DNA of 64,000 bases from Metabacillus sp. B2-18 (GCF_021117275.1 NZ_CP088245.1:4900001-4964000), one strand, 5' to 3'; shown: positions 19,718 to 30,018, counted from the first letter of the stretch. Notes: generated from the sequence alone by a model not told the origin. Made by a program: numbers and translations.

Positions 19718-20116
19718 CCTCCCTTATCAACTGCTTGCTGACGAACATATCGTATCATGTGTTTTTTTGTCATAATTAAGGGAGAATTTAACAATATTAG
19801 ATTTTATGATGTTTTAATAGGTTAAAGGTCATATCATTTTTCAGACTCTATCAGGTGCTTCATAGAAAAAATAGACCTTCCGCTTTACTATGAATAATTT
19901 CCTATAAATATTTAAAAAATGGATTTTACACCAAATTTTTGTCCTTAAAATCCTGTTGACAGGTTTTTGTAAACAGTTAGGATATTACATTTATATCCGC
20001 TGTGTTACAAAGGTTAAGATTATTTCAGCTACCAGCCTGAAAGCATCGTAATGGGATCGTTTAATGTCTCTTAATATACTTTTTCCTAACTTCGGACTTA
20101 GCAAAAAAACTATTCT
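19718..20116. other. Gene-free AT-rich region upstream of CAP gene
   Basis: No credible gene. A TTGACA at 19956-19961 on the + strand has no good -10 partner at 16-18 bp. The region otherwise holds the CAP gene's leader and upstream DNA. Confidence 0.4.
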
Positions 20117-20660
20117 GCCTAAAAGGGTTCGCATTTCCTTTTATGCATGCTTTTATCGCTTCTTTGCTTGAAAATCATACGGAAATGGATATTTCTTACA
20201 TACCCTTTCACCTTTATCGTCTTTTTTACTTTTTTTTAGGCTTTACGAATGGTTTTATCCTGCCTATCTTGCTAGAAGCATTCGTATTTACCCTTTACGC
20301 ATGCTTTTATCGCTTTTTTGCTTGGAAACCATACAGAAATGGATATTTCTTACATATCCTTTCACCTTTATCGTCTTTTTTACCTTTTTTTGGGTTTTTC
20401 GAATGGTTTTCTCCTACCTATCTTGCTAGAAGCATTCGTATTTACCCTTTACGCATGCTTTTATTGCTTCTTTGCTTGAAAATCATACGAAAGTGGATAT
20501 TTCTTACATATCCTTTCACCTTTATCGTCCTTTTTACCTTTTTTTAGGTTTATCGGATGGTTTTCTCCTACCTATCTTGCTAAAAGCATTCGTATTTACC
20601 TTTTACGGATGCTTTTATTGCTTCTTTGCTTGAAAACCATACGTATTTATAAATCAAACC
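20117..20660. repeat. 154-bp tandem repeats (locus 1)
   Basis: Three full units start at 20117, 20271 and 20425, with a partial fourth at 20579; the spacing is exactly 154 bp. Each unit opens with AAGCATTCGTA…TACGCATGCTT, a near-perfect inverted repeat, then runs through pyrimidine-rich sequence (ATACGGAAATGGATATTTCTTACATA… TTTACCTTTTTTTAGG type). Because 154 is not a multiple of three and stops are rare on the + strand, chance open frames cross the array. No ribosome site supports them. A diverged second array lies at 59820-60235. Confidence 0.9.
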
Positions 20661-20712
20661 TATTCCAAAATGTTTTTAAAATTAAAAGCGTTCACGGACC
20701 ATTATTACATAC

Positions 20713-20736
20713 AAAAAGCACCGCATTTCGCGGTGC
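20713..20736 (-). terminator. Terminator of speB
   Basis: Minus-strand stem GCACCGC/GCGGTGC, loop 5 nt, then TTTTT. Confidence 0.88.
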
Positions 20737-20815
20737 CGTGCCCATTAGCTATACATTTTACCGTCCAATGACGACAGTAAACAGAACCCGTAAAAAATAT
20801 AGGGCCTCTCTCTTC

Positions 20816-21697
20816 TTACCCTTTTTTCTGCACTAGACCAAGAATCATTTCTCTAATAATTTTACTCGCTGTGTTTGCTGTTTGCTCAGAATGATCATAA
20901 ATTGGCGCAACCTCAACTAAATCTGAACCAACAACACGTACATCTGAATGAGCAATTTCATGAATAGATGCTAAAAGTTCTTTTGATGTGATACCACCAG
21001 CGTCCACGGTACCTGTCCCCGGTGCATGTGCAGGGTCAAGGACATCAATGTCAATTGTTAAGTAAACCGGACGACCTGCAAGGGTTGGTAAAACTTTTTT
21101 TAATGGCTCAAGTACTTCAAACTTCGAGATGTGCATGCCCACTTCTTTTGCCCAACGGAACTCTTCTTTCATACCAGAGCGAATTCCGAACGAGTAAACA
21201 TTTGTTGGTCCGATGTGATCTGCAATTTTTTTGATTGGTGTTGAATGTGATAAAGGCTCACCTTCATAATCATCACGAAGATCTGTATGGGCATCAAAGT
21301 GAATAATCGCAAGATCTGGGTACTTTTTGTACATAGCTTTCATCACAGGCCAAGAAACTAGATGCTCTCCACCCATGCCTAGTGGGTATTTTCCGTCTGC
21401 AAGTAACTGATCGATATATTCCTCAATCATATCAATGCTTTTTTGCGGGTTTCCGAAAGGCAGTGGGATGTCACCAGCATCGAAGTATTTTACTTCTTCA
21501 AGCTCTTTATCTAAATATGGGCTGTATTCTTCAAGTCCGATTGATACTTCACGAATACGAGACGGGCCAAAGCGTGAACCTGGGCGGTAGCTTACTGTCC
21601 AGTCCATTGGCATCCCGTAAATTACAGCTTCACTTTCTTCATAGCTTGGATGACTTTTAATAAAAACATTACCTGAATAGGCTTCATCAAATTTCAT
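20816..21697 (-). CDS. speB: Agmatinase
   Basis: Ureohydrolase converting agmatine to putrescine and urea, in polyamine synthesis. 293 residues from ATG 21697 (CGGAGG upstream). Binuclear manganese ligands are visible in GGEHLVSWP, HFDAHTDLRDD and DIDVLDPAHAPGTGT. The speE gene is immediately upstream, as in B. subtilis, so agmatine-derived putrescine feeds spermidine synthesis. A terminator-like hairpin lies between the two genes. Confidence 0.95.
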   Translation of the reverse strand: MKFDEAYSGNVFIKSHPSYEESEAVIYGMPMDWTVSYRPGSRFGPSRIREVSIGLEEYSPYLDKELEEVKYFDAGDIPLPFGNPQKSIDMIEEYIDQLLADGKYPLGMGGEHLVSWPVMKAMYKKYPDLAIIHFDAHTDLRDDYEGEPLSHSTPIKKIADHIGPTNVYSFGIRSGMKEEFRWAKEVGMHISKFEVLEPLKKVLPTLAGRPVYLTIDIDVLDPAHAPGTGTVDAGGITSKELLASIHEIAHSDVRVVGSDLVEVAPIYDHSEQTANTASKIIREMILGLVQKKG

Positions 21698-21717
21698 TGA
21701 GTTTTTCCTCCGTTCTT

Positions 21718-21745
21718 AAAAAAAGTGAGGCTTTACCCTCACTTT
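21718..21745 (-). terminator. Intercistronic terminator between speE and speB
   Basis: Minus-strand stem AGTGAGG/CCTCACT followed by seven T. It would lower or decouple speB expression relative to speE. Confidence 0.65.
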
Positions 21746-21752
21746 GTCTTTT

Positions 21753-22583
21753 TTATTTAATTAAGTCGCTAACAAACTTCGGTAAAACAAAGCACGCTTT
21801 GTGAAGTTCTTTCGTGTAGTATTTTGTTTCGATTTCGTGAAAACGCTCTTCACTGACTTCAAGTGGATCGTATTTTTTAGAACCAATTGTGAATGTCCAT
21901 AATCCACTTGGATATGTTGGGATGTTCGCTGTGTATAGACGTGTGATTGGGAAGATTTCTTTTACGTCACGTTGAACATTTGTAATTAATTCTGGTGTGA
22001 ACCAAGGGTTGTCCGTTTGCGCAACGAAAACACCATCCTCTTTAAGTGCTTTTGAAATACCAGCATAGAAGCCTTTTGTAAATAAGTTTACGGCAGGTCC
22101 CATTGGTTCTGTAGAATCAACCATGATTACGTCATATTCATTTTCGCTTTCAGCAATATGCATGAAGCCGTCGCCCACTTTTACCTCTACACGTGGATCG
22201 TCAAGTTTTCCTGCAATTTCAGGAAGGAATTTTTTTGAGTACTCAATTACTTTTCCATCAATATCAACAAGTGTTGCTTTCTTCACTTGTGGGTGCTTAA
22301 GAACTTCGCGAATAACGCCACCGTCTCCACCACCAACAACTAATACGTTCTCAGGGTTTGGGTGTGTAAATAAAGGAACATGCGCAACCATTTCGTGGTA
22401 TACGAATTCGTCCTTTTGAGACGTCATAACCATTCCATCAAGAAATAGCATGTTGCCGAACTCTTCTGTTTCAACCATTTCTAAATATTGAAAATCTGTT
22501 TGCTCTGTATGTAACGTTTGCTTCACTTTTAATGTAATCCCAAAATTCTTCGTTTGTTTCTCTGTGTACCATAATTCACTCAT
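21753..22583 (-). CDS. speE: Spermidine synthase
   Basis: Transfers aminopropyl from decarboxylated S-adenosylmethionine to putrescine. The start is ATG 22583 (GAAAGGATGG upstream), giving 276 residues, the same length as B. subtilis SpeE. It has the methyltransferase-like fold with nucleotide-binding [15 protein letters not shown], catalytic-loop DSTEPMGPA and [10 protein letters not shown]. It lies upstream of speB in the same direction. Confidence 0.96.
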   Translation of the reverse strand: MSELWYTEKQTKNFGITLKVKQTLHTEQTDFQYLEMVETEEFGNMLFLDGMVMTSQKDEFVYHEMVAHVPLFTHPNPENVLVVGGGDGGVIREVLKHPQVKKATLVDIDGKVIEYSKKFLPEIAGKLDDPRVEVKVGDGFMHIAESENEYDVIMVDSTEPMGPAVNLFTKGFYAGISKALKEDGVFVAQTDNPWFTPELITNVQRDVKEIFPITRLYTANIPTYPSGLWTFTIGSKKYDPLEVSEERFHEIETKYYTKELHKACFVLPKFVSDLIK

Positions 22584-22611
22584 GTAAAACCATCCTTTCA
22601 AATTGGAACAA

Positions 22612-22659
22612 GGGGACAGGTTCTGTGTCCCATTTTTATGGGACACAGAACCTGTCCCC
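22612..22659. repeat. Perfect 21-bp-stem palindrome (REP-like)
   Basis: GGGGACAGG-TTCTGTGTCCCA, a 6-nt loop, and the exact complement. It sits in the speE leader between divergent speE and pbpG. It could form a strong hairpin on either strand. It resembles palindromes linked in other Bacillaceae to REP/RAYT elements; no transposase gene is nearby. Confidence 0.85.
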
Positions 22660-22805
22660 CTGTCCTTCAAACTATAGATGAATCTAGCAGATATTGAGGA
22701 AAAAATCTATGACTTTTTTTCAAAATGTTTAAAAAGTCGGAAAAAATCCCATAATGGCTAACAGTATGCTCATTCGAAAAATCAATACTTGTAGAGGAGG
22801 TGAGC

Positions 22806-24881
22806 ATGATGGATGTGATTACACCGAAACGAATTAAAATCACATTAAAGACATTACGTGCCATAACATTTATTAGTTTGTTATTACTTGTCTTTTTGTC
22901 GACAGTTATATTAAGTATTGTTTTATACGCAAAATGGCAAGGACCTCCTTCTTTATCCGTTCCACAATCAACGATTATTTATGCAAATGATGGATCAAAA
23001 ATAGGAGAATTACATAATGGACAAAAACGATATTGGGTTAATCTTGACGATATATCTCAACATGTTATAAATGCGACCATTTCCATTGAGGACCAAAGCT
23101 TTTATGAACATAACGGATTTGACTATAAGCGGATAGCTGGTGCAGCTTTGGCTGATTTAAAAGCAATGGCAAAGGTCCAGGGAGCTAGTACTATTACACA
23201 GCAATATGCGCGAAATCTTTTTCTAAAGCATGAAAAAACATGGCAACGAAAAGCAAATGAAGCTCTCTATACCATTCGGTTGGAGCAGAATTATAGCAAA
23301 GATAATATCCTAGAGGGTTATTTAAATACGATTTATTATGGACATGGTGTTTATGGAATTCAGGCCGCGTCAAATTACTATTTTGGCAAAAACGCAAGTG
23401 AACTAACACTTCCTGAAGCTGCTTTACTTGCCGGTATTCCGAAAGGACCTAATTTATACTCTCCTTATGTGAACCGCGAGAAAGCCGAAGAAAGACAGCA
23501 TGTTATTTTACATACGATGCAAAATGAAGGCTATCTTACTGAGAAGCAATTACAAGAGGCCGTTTCAACGGAACTCGTTTATAAAACAAAGACGGAAAAA
23601 GTTGAAAAAGGATTTGCAGGTTATTTTCAGGATGCGGCCATGAGTGAGCTGTCAGATAAACTAGATTTAGACGTTCAGGCTGTACAAACACAAGGCTTAA
23701 AGATTTATACAACACTAGATGTAAACATGCAGGAAAAAGCCGAGGAAATTGTTGCAGAAACCATATCCAAAGAATCTGACATCCAAACAGGGATGGTTGC
23801 AATTGATCCTAAAACAGGCTATGTTAAAGCATTAATCGGTGGCCGTAATTATGAAGAAAGTCCATTCAATCGTGCCATCCAAGCAAAAAGGCAGCCCGGC
23901 TCAACCATTAAGCCTTTGCTCTATTACTCAGCGATCATGAAAGGCTTCACTCCGGCAACAGAAATGAAAAGTGAGCCAACTTCTTTTTCCTATGATGATG
24001 GAAAAGCGACCTATAAACCGAGTAATTATAACGATTATTATGCCAATGACTTTATTACGATGCTCCAGGCAATCGCTCTTTCTGATAATGTTTTTGCGGT
24101 AAAAACTCATATGTTCATTGGCATGGAGGAACTAATCAAAACAGGTGAATTAATGGGACTTTCAACAAAAATCAAGGAAAATCCGTCTGCAGCACTAGGA
24201 ACATCACCTGTTCGTCTCCTAGATATTGTAAATGCTTATGGAATTCTCGGTAACGGTGGCAAAAAAATAGAACCGACCTTTATTACAAAAATTGAGGATG
24301 CACAAGGTGAGGTCATTTACAAAGCAGATCGCGAGAAAGAACAAGTCCTTAATGAGCAAGCTGCTTTTGTTACGACTCATATGATGAAAGGAATGTTTGA
24401 TACTTCTATTAATGATTACACATCTGTCACTGGACACAGCATCGCTGATTCCTTAACAAGAGATTATGCCGGAAAATCTGGTACAACCTCAACAGACAGC
24501 TGGATGATTGGAATGGCTCCACAACTCGTCACAGGTGTCTGGACAGGGTATGATAAAGGCAAAACAATCGACCTTGTCCAAGAACGTAGCTACGCAAAAA
24601 CGATTTGGTCCACCTTTATGGAAGAAGCTCTCGACAAACAGTCTGTGAAAGCATTCCGTCCACCTGATGGAGTGGTTGGCGTGTATATTAATCCAGCTAG
24701 CGGTAAGCTCGCTACAAAGGACTGCCCCGTTCGCAGATTAACCTACTTTATTGCAGGCACTGAACCTACTCAATATTGTGAAGAACATATCGATGAGTTG
24801 AATGGTTTGGATAAAGAACAAAAGCCTGAGGAGCAGAAAAAAGAAGGCTGGTTTGATAAGTACTTTAAGTGGTGGGATTAG
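22806..24881 (+). CDS. pbpG: Class A penicillin-binding protein (PBP2d-like)
   Basis: Bifunctional peptidoglycan synthase: N-terminal GT51 glycosyltransferase and C-terminal transpeptidase. The start is ATG 22806, five bases after AGGAGG (a GTG at 22800 abuts the ribosome site). About 691 residues. There is a membrane anchor near residues 20-45. The GT51 domain (ISIEDQSFYEHNGFD, GASTITQQYARN) occupies ~60-240. The transpeptidase holds SxxK as STIK, SDN in ALSDNVF and KSGT. In B. subtilis this gene is next to speE and acts in spore cortex or germ-wall synthesis. It is divergent from speE. Confidence 0.92.
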   Translation: MMDVITPKRIKITLKTLRAITFISLLLLVFLSTVILSIVLYAKWQGPPSLSVPQSTIIYANDGSKIGELHNGQKRYWVNLDDISQHVINATISIEDQSFYEHNGFDYKRIAGAALADLKAMAKVQGASTITQQYARNLFLKHEKTWQRKANEALYTIRLEQNYSKDNILEGYLNTIYYGHGVYGIQAASNYYFGKNASELTLPEAALLAGIPKGPNLYSPYVNREKAEERQHVILHTMQNEGYLTEKQLQEAVSTELVYKTKTEKVEKGFAGYFQDAAMSELSDKLDLDVQAVQTQGLKIYTTLDVNMQEKAEEIVAETISKESDIQTGMVAIDPKTGYVKALIGGRNYEESPFNRAIQAKRQPGSTIKPLLYYSAIMKGFTPATEMKSEPTSFSYDDGKATYKPSNYNDYYANDFITMLQAIALSDNVFAVKTHMFIGMEELIKTGELMGLSTKIKENPSAALGTSPVRLLDIVNAYGILGNGGKKIEPTFITKIEDAQGEVIYKADREKEQVLNEQAAFVTTHMMKGMFDTSINDYTSVTGHSIADSLTRDYAGKSGTTSTDSWMIGMAPQLVTGVWTGYDKGKTIDLVQERSYAKTIWSTFMEEALDKQSVKAFRPPDGVVGVYINPASGKLATKDCPVRRLTYFIAGTEPTQYCEEHIDELNGLDKEQKPEEQKKEGWFDKYFKWWD

Positions 24882-24982
24882 ATAACGACGGCTAGACTGA
24901 GGTGCTTATAATCGATGGCGAAATCTGAGAATCGCGGATATTCCTAAAATTGCTGATATCACCAGTCATCTATAAAATAAAT

Positions 24983-25019
24983 AAAAAACCCCGAGCAAAC
25001 AAGTCGCTCGGGGTTTTTT
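24983..25019 (+). terminator. Terminator after pbpG
   Basis: Stem ACCCCGAGC/GCTCGGGGT with a 9-nt loop and T6. A-run on the other side makes it potentially bidirectional, but the ywhD stop is about 100 bp away. Confidence 0.88.
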
Positions 25020-25119
25020 ATGTCCTAGTTTTATAACTGTATATCTAGTCTACTAATTTTCCCAGTGAACCACAAGAATTTACTTATTTGTTCACGTAAT
25101 TTTCACACTTTGGACAAAT

Positions 25120-25635
25120 TTAATGAGCTGTGTTCAAATTGTCCTTTAACTTTTGCTCAGAATTCTCCCACATATTTGGGTCATGTTTTTTCAGAAAATC
25201 TGTAAGAATTTCTTTTGAACGGTCATCCATGTGATCAACGATGATATGGCGTTTGATTGATTTATCCATGCGGTTTACATGCTCTGGAAGAGATTTGTAT
25301 CCTCTTCTAATGCTACGGTCGACCGTCATTTCACATGCAGTTACTCCTGCATAATAAGGACCTTCTGTTTTGCGGTCAATGGTCACCCACACTAACCAAT
25401 ATGGTTTGCCATTCGGTACTTCTTCTTTCGTTTTAAGGAACTTAATTCCCTTTTCCACAACACTTCTCGCATGCATTGCACCGATATCAACAAAGGCTTC
25501 TCCTTCTTCGATATCAACAAAAACTGGTGAAACATTATCAAGGCTAAGCGCTCCAACGCCATAGCCGCCATGACCGTCTGTAGGGTCACTTTTTATAATA
25601 TTAAAGCCAATGCTTTTTTTCTTTTTTTCTTCCAT
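25120..25635 (-). CDS. ywhD: YwhD family protein
   Basis: 171-residue soluble protein of the conserved Bacillus YwhD family (B. subtilis 172 aa). Start ATG 25635 follows GGAGG. The sequence is conserved throughout (NIIKSDPTDGHGGYGVGALSLDN, VRS-rich C-terminus) but has no assigned activity. It is cotranscribed with the site-2 protease ywhC 21 bp upstream, as in B. subtilis, which hints at a link to that membrane protease. Confidence 0.85.
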   Translation of the reverse strand: MEEKKKKSIGFNIIKSDPTDGHGGYGVGALSLDNVSPVFVDIEEGEAFVDIGAMHARSVVEKGIKFLKTKEEVPNGKPYWLVWVTIDRKTEGPYYAGVTACEMTVDRSIRRGYKSLPEHVNRMDKSIKRHIIVDHMDDRSKEILTDFLKKHDPNMWENSEQKLKDNLNTAH

Positions 25636-25656
25636 ATTGGACCTCCTAACTTGTTT

Positions 25657-26331
25657 TTACAATAAAGGACTAAGCAAAAAGTGGAATGTGTTCATCACGA
25701 TTGCTCTTCCTACTTCAAATATTGGTTGAATAATATACGCATCTAATGGTGTAATCACAAGGATTAAGAAAATAATGATTCCATAGCTCTCATACTGTGT
25801 CATCTTTGAGCGGATATGTGTTGGTGCTAAATCTTCGATAATTCTGTATCCATCCAGTGGTGGAAACGGAAGCAAATTAAAAATAAATAAAATCACATTA
25901 AGAGACACAAAAATATTAAAAAACTGTTCAAGGCTTGTTACCATATTGTCTGGCAGTGCAGAAACAGCATTCGTTGTTAATAATATATACCAAATGGCTG
26001 TTCCTATAAAAGCAAGCACCAAGTTACTTAACGGACCAGCGATGGAAACCAACACACCTGCCAGGCGTGGACGTTTGAAAAAGTAACGATTTACCGGAAC
26101 AGGTCTTGCCCAACCGAATCCTGCTATAAAAATAAGGATCGTACCAAATGGATCTAAATGGGCCAGTGGATTTAGTGTTAATCTCCCCTGCCGCTCTGCC
26201 GTCGGATCACCGAATTTATAAGCCACATAGGCATGAGCAAATTCATGGAGAGTAAAAGCCACCATAAGTGTAATGATTACATATGGAAACACTTCTAACG
26301 GAAACGCTAAAAAGCTACTAAAGTCGTTCAT
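25657..26331 (-). CDS. ywhC: Site-2-type membrane metalloprotease (M50)
   Basis: 224-residue multi-pass zinc protease of the M50B (rhomboid-unrelated S2P/Rv1417-like) group. The zinc motif is HEFAHA within the first membrane helix region. The second metal motif is in [13 protein letters not shown]. About five or six hydrophobic segments are visible. No PDZ domain is present, as in short members. The substrate is unknown. It heads a two-gene unit with ywhD. Confidence 0.9.
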   Translation of the reverse strand: MNDFSSFLAFPLEVFPYVIITLMVAFTLHEFAHAYVAYKFGDPTAERQGRLTLNPLAHLDPFGTILIFIAGFGWARPVPVNRYFFKRPRLAGVLVSIAGPLSNLVLAFIGTAIWYILLTTNAVSALPDNMVTSLEQFFNIFVSLNVILFIFNLLPFPPLDGYRIIEDLAPTHIRSKMTQYESYGIIIFLILVITPLDAYIIQPIFEVGRAIVMNTFHFLLSPLL

Positions 26332-26494
26332 TTTTAACCCCTTTGGTTTTTAAAGTATGTAGGAATCACTCTATTATATGAAAGATCTTGAGGATTCATT
26401 ATTCTTCTAGCTTAACATGTTACATACTAGATGTTCGACTAAAGTATACTATATTTAGCCTAAAATGAAAAAGACACGCCCGTTAATAGATGAT

Positions 26495-26527
26495 AAAAAA
26501 ACCGCCAAAAATATTAATTTTTGACGG
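26495..26527 (-). terminator. Terminator of ywgA
   Basis: Minus-strand CCGTCAAAAAT/ATTTTTGGCGG with a short loop, followed by seven T; it overlaps the last codons of ywgA. Confidence 0.8.
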
Positions 26528-27032
26528 CCTCATTTTTCACAAGGTTTTTAATCGATTTAATATATTCATATGCATCAGCGATTTCTTCTTCTGTATAGCG
26601 CTGCTTGCTTTTTAGCGTGAATACTTTTTCCTTCACTTCTTCTTCTGTTAGTCCTTCAAAGTATAAAACGGTTGAGACTAATTCTAAAAAGCGAGAACTT
26701 TGTTCATTTAAGTTTAGCATACATTCCTTGAGTGGTGGCATGTCCAGGTCATAGTGTCCGAGAAATTCACTTCCTGTATCTGTTAAGGAATATCTGTATT
26801 GAAAATATCCACCCTTTTTTTCATGAACTTCCTCTAAAAAGCCTAGGTTGCAAAGCTCTTCAATTCGTAAAGTAAGCTCTTCTGAATATGGTCCGTAAAA
26901 GTGGAAATTGTATTTTTCATAAAAAGGCAGATCAATCTTTTTTGCAATATAAATCATTTTTTGCAGTTTTTTCCGACCAATGATTTCCCCAGCAGATGAA
27001 ATAACCTTCATCAGCTTTGCATGTTCTTTCAT
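26514..27032 (-). CDS. ywgA: YwgA family protein
   Basis: 172 residues from ATG 27032 (a TTG one codon earlier is possible). YwgA is a conserved Bacillus family of unknown function. The N-terminal half (GRKKLQKMIYIAKKID…FHFYGPYSEEL) resembles the Panacea/SocA-type 'DUF4065' fold seen in some antitoxins and in phage proteins, with a winged-helix-like C-terminal half. No toxin-like gene is adjacent. It lies downstream of ywfO in the same direction. Confidence 0.8.
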   Translation of the reverse strand: MKEHAKLMKVISSAGEIIGRKKLQKMIYIAKKIDLPFYEKYNFHFYGPYSEELTLRIEELCNLGFLEEVHEKKGGYFQYRYSLTDTGSEFLGHYDLDMPPLKECMLNLNEQSSRFLELVSTVLYFEGLTEEEVKEKVFTLKSKQRYTEEEIADAYEYIKSIKNLVKNEAVKN

Positions 27033-27110
27033 CAATGCCCCGTCATCTCCTAACTCTTTCTTTGTTTCATCGTTAAAAAATTTATGTTTAGTCTCAAGAT
27101 GAGGACGTGA

Positions 27111-28421
27111 TCATTCCTCTTTCTTTTTATCTAAGTTCAGTAACTCAAGAATCTTCTTCTTAGCAGCTTTTTTCGTTGAAAAGTCTTCTAATAAGTCCAA
27201 TGGAAAATATAATTTATGGTCCGTTCTTCTTTTTCCAGAAATAGCATCCACAATCTCTGATTCTCTTGATAATTCTCGCAAATCACCGTTAGACATTAAT
27301 AAATGAATAGGTAACCGTTCCTCTTCTTCACCTGGACGGTAAAAATCATAAGGCAGATCTGAGGAGGAATCTACTACAAGATAGTACTCCGGATCAATTC
27401 CAGCCTTTTTAAATAGAGTTGTAAGCTCCATTAGTGTCATCATTTGGACATTTGGATTGAACTCCACATATTTAAAGAGCTGACGGTTCATAAAACGACA
27501 GCATAAGTCACGTAATATAAGATCGTCTTCATCTTGCCAAGCTTGGAAATAATACAAAATAATGGATTCATCCAGCTTTAAGTAATCCTGAAGAGTTAGC
27601 TCTTCTTCAAATAAGGAATAAAAATGAATAGGATCATGTTTGAAGGTATAAAACTCTTGGTGGAGTTGTTTTGCACGATGAAGGATTTTGGTTAAAATCA
27701 CTTCAGCACTGCGCGTAACCGGGTGAAAATACACCTGCCAATACATTTGATATCGGCTCATAATGTAATCTTCAACGGCATGCATACCACTGCTTTTAAT
27801 GACAACCTGATCCTCACGCGGTCTCATTACCCGTAAAATCCGTTCCATATCAAAGTGGCCATAGCTAACACCAGTGTAATAAGCATCACGTTGCAGATAA
27901 TCCATACGATCAGCATCAATCTGGCTAGATATTAAACTAACAACCTGTTTCTTTTCATAGGTTTTGGCAATAACCTCTGCGACCTTTTTAGGAAAATCTT
28001 CTTCCACTTCTTTTAACACTGAGTTTACCTCAGTATCTCCTAGTATAATCATCTGAGTAAAATCTTCATGATCAAGGTGGAATACCTTTTCGAATGAGTG
28101 AGAAAACGGACCATGACCTAAATCATGTAATAAAGCCGCACAAAGGCATAACAGCCTTTCTTCATCATCCCATTCCGGTCTTCCTTTAAAAACATCATCA
28201 ACGATTCTGCGCACAATTTCATAAACACCTAATGAATGGTTAAATCGACTATGCTCAGCACCATGAAAGGTTAGATAGGTTGTCCCTAATTGACGTATTC
28301 TTCTTAAACGCTGAAATTCCTTCGTACCGATCAGATCCCAAATGAGCTTATCACGTACATGAATATAGCGGTGAACGGGATCCTTAAATACCTTTTCTTC
28401 AGACAACTTTCTATTTTTCAT
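27111..28421 (-). CDS. ywfO: HD-domain phosphohydrolase
   Basis: 436-residue HD-superfamily protein (B. subtilis YwfO 433 aa), related to dNTP triphosphohydrolases. The start is ATG 28421, with GGAAG about 8 bases upstream; the frame extends 10 codons further without family sequence. Metal-binding HD residues are in HSRFNHSLGVYEI and LLHDLGHGPFSHSFE, with Asp in SQIDADRMDYLQRDAYYTG. The family hydrolyses dNTPs, and in some members is stimulated by other nucleotides. The role in this organism is unproven. Confidence 0.9.
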   Translation of the reverse strand: MKNRKLSEEKVFKDPVHRYIHVRDKLIWDLIGTKEFQRLRRIRQLGTTYLTFHGAEHSRFNHSLGVYEIVRRIVDDVFKGRPEWDDEERLLCLCAALLHDLGHGPFSHSFEKVFHLDHEDFTQMIILGDTEVNSVLKEVEEDFPKKVAEVIAKTYEKKQVVSLISSQIDADRMDYLQRDAYYTGVSYGHFDMERILRVMRPREDQVVIKSSGMHAVEDYIMSRYQMYWQVYFHPVTRSAEVILTKILHRAKQLHQEFYTFKHDPIHFYSLFEEELTLQDYLKLDESIILYYFQAWQDEDDLILRDLCCRFMNRQLFKYVEFNPNVQMMTLMELTTLFKKAGIDPEYYLVVDSSSDLPYDFYRPGEEEERLPIHLLMSNGDLRELSRESEIVDAISGKRRTDHKLYFPLDLLEDFSTKKAAKKKILELLNLDKKKEE

Positions 28422-28531
28422 TGTCTTCCACTTCCGTTCTAACTTAATCACTAATACCTAATCTTTCTCTCATCACTACATCATCTATTATATCGGGTTC
28501 CATTCGACAATCCCACCCATAATTCGGAAAT

Positions 28532-28564
28532 CCGTTCGACAAACTTCGGGGAGTGACAGGCACC
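28532..28564 (+). repeat. REP-like element copy B
   Basis: CCGTTCGACAAACTTCGGGG followed by AGTGACAGGCACC; the inverted counterpart of the element at 18866-18898 with about 30 of 32 bases identical. It is in the intergenic space upstream of ywfO. Confidence 0.8.
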
Positions 28565-28584
28565 ACAAAACCCAGTCCCCAAAC

Positions 28585-28620
28585 AAAAACATCACCATGC
28601 ATTTAACACAAGGTGATGTT
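28585..28620 (-). terminator. Terminator of the DUF1450 gene
   Basis: Minus-strand stem AACATCACC/GGTGATGTT, loop of 15 nt, then TTTTG; it overlaps the stop codon. Confidence 0.7.
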
Positions 28621-28843
28621 ATTTTCCCAATTTCTTTTCGATCTTTTCGATGAGTTCGTCTTCTGTTAGTGCAGCTAGTGGACGGTTGTTAACAAAGGCG
28701 AATGCTTTTTTTCTGCCTGGTCCACAGTAAGATTGACATGCAATGTCTATTGTAGCTTCTGAATCTATTTTTTTTAATTTTGGTATGAGTGTTTTAATGT
28801 TTGTTGCTTGACAATCATCACAAATTCGAAATTCATTTGCCAT
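28619..28843 (-). CDS. DUF1450 family protein (YuzB-like)
   Basis: 74-residue protein of the DUF1450/YuzB family. Two cysteine pairs stand out, ICDDCQ near the start and CQSYCGPG in the middle. The fold is thioredoxin/ferredoxin-like in related sequences, so Fe-S or disulfide chemistry is possible. It is monocistronic with its own terminator. Function is not known. Confidence 0.8.
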   Translation of the reverse strand: MANEFRICDDCQATNIKTLIPKLKKIDSEATIDIACQSYCGPGRKKAFAFVNNRPLAALTEDELIEKIEKKLGK

Positions 28844-29202
28844 CGATTATCCAGTCCCTTCTATTCGAACGGTACAATTCTACCGTTTTTTCACTAAGAG
28901 ACATTTTACCTTGATTCGACCTGTGATGCAAGTACGCTGAAGCTAGGCTCTTGTCATATTTCATTTCCTCCTGCGGTTGCATTTTCCATTTCATTTTATA
29001 AACATGAGTAAAAATGGTTATAGTAGATTATAAAAATGAAAGATAGTCACCAATTTTCACAGCAATTTACAGGGATATTTATTTGTTTTTGAAAAAATCT
29101 ACTATCCTCTTAAGAAAATTGTATAAAACAAGTCATTCTTGTCCATGCTTAGTAACAGTTAATAGTAAACAATATTTATTTCACATAGGGAGTTGGACAT
29201 TT

Positions 29203-29985
29203 ATGAAACAAAGACAAGACGCATGGTCAGAAGAGAATGATTTATTACTAGCCGAAACCGTTTTACGACATGTTCGTGAAGGCAGCACACAGTTAAATGC
29301 ATTTGAAGAAGTTGGAGATAAGTTAAATCGTACTTCTGCTGCATGTGGGTTCCGCTGGAATGCTGTAGTTCGTCACGACTATGAAAAAGCATTGCAACTA
29401 GCGAAAAAACAACGTAAACAAAGAATGAGAGCTTTAGGAAAAGGACAACCTGTTAAAAAGCAATTACTTTATACACCAGATTCTCCTTCTGGAGATATAG
29501 AAGATTTCGATGAACAAGAAGAGCAATCAATGATGTCAATGTCTGCTTTAGAAAGCCATATGGCAGAGGTAATGCCTGCAGATGAAGATGTATCAACATC
29601 ATTTACAAAACAAGCACAACCAGCACCAGTAAAACAACCTGTTGCCACCCACCAAACTCAAGCTACAACTAATAGATTAACAATGGATTCAGTTATTGCA
29701 TTCTTGCAGTCTTATAAAACAAGCAGCGTTCAATCAGAAGCATTAAAAAGTGAAAACCTTCGTTTAAAGCGTGAAGTTCAAGAGCTTTCTTCACAAAATG
29801 ATGAACTACAAAAGAAAGTGAACAGATTAGAACAAGACACCGTTACCGTTCAAGAAGACTATGAAACATTAATGAAAATCATGAACCGCGCGAGAAAGCT
29901 TGTTCTATTTGATGAAGAAGACCGCACAGTGCCAACTACATTTAAAATGGATCGCAATGGAAATTTAGAGAAAATGGCTGAATAG
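29203..29985 (+). CDS. rsfA: Prespore-specific transcription regulator RsfA
   Basis: RsfA fine-tunes the sigma-F regulon in the forespore. The start is ATG 29203 (AGGGAG upstream), giving 260 residues (B. subtilis 258); the frame is open 40 codons further upstream without homology. N-terminal Myb/SANT-like DNA-binding domain ([21 protein letters not shown]…[20 protein letters not shown]), acidic Gln/Pro-rich middle, and a C-terminal coiled coil (~residues 195-240, [20 protein letters not shown]). Supports a spore-forming host. Confidence 0.93.
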   Translation: MKQRQDAWSEENDLLLAETVLRHVREGSTQLNAFEEVGDKLNRTSAACGFRWNAVVRHDYEKALQLAKKQRKQRMRALGKGQPVKKQLLYTPDSPSGDIEDFDEQEEQSMMSMSALESHMAEVMPADEDVSTSFTKQAQPAPVKQPVATHQTQATTNRLTMDSVIAFLQSYKTSSVQSEALKSENLRLKREVQELSSQNDELQKKVNRLEQDTVTVQEDYETLMKIMNRARKLVLFDEEDRTVPTTFKMDRNGNLEKMAE

Positions 29986-29996
29986 TTCTAGTTGAA

Positions 29997-30018
29997 GACG
30001 TGATAACCACGTCTTTTT
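29997..30018 (+). terminator. Terminator of rsfA
   Basis: Stem GACGTG/CACGTC, loop 5 nt, then TTTTT. Confidence 0.8.

Noticed and set aside
20143..20547. 134-codon open frame across the 154-bp repeats
   Set aside because: All three frames stay largely open because the repeat is pyrimidine-rich and not a multiple of three; no ribosome site and no protein-like conservation.
26514..27032. Toxin-antitoxin pair based on the SocA-like look of ywgA
   Set aside because: No small partner gene is adjacent, and the gene is a conserved core Bacillus locus next to ywfO.
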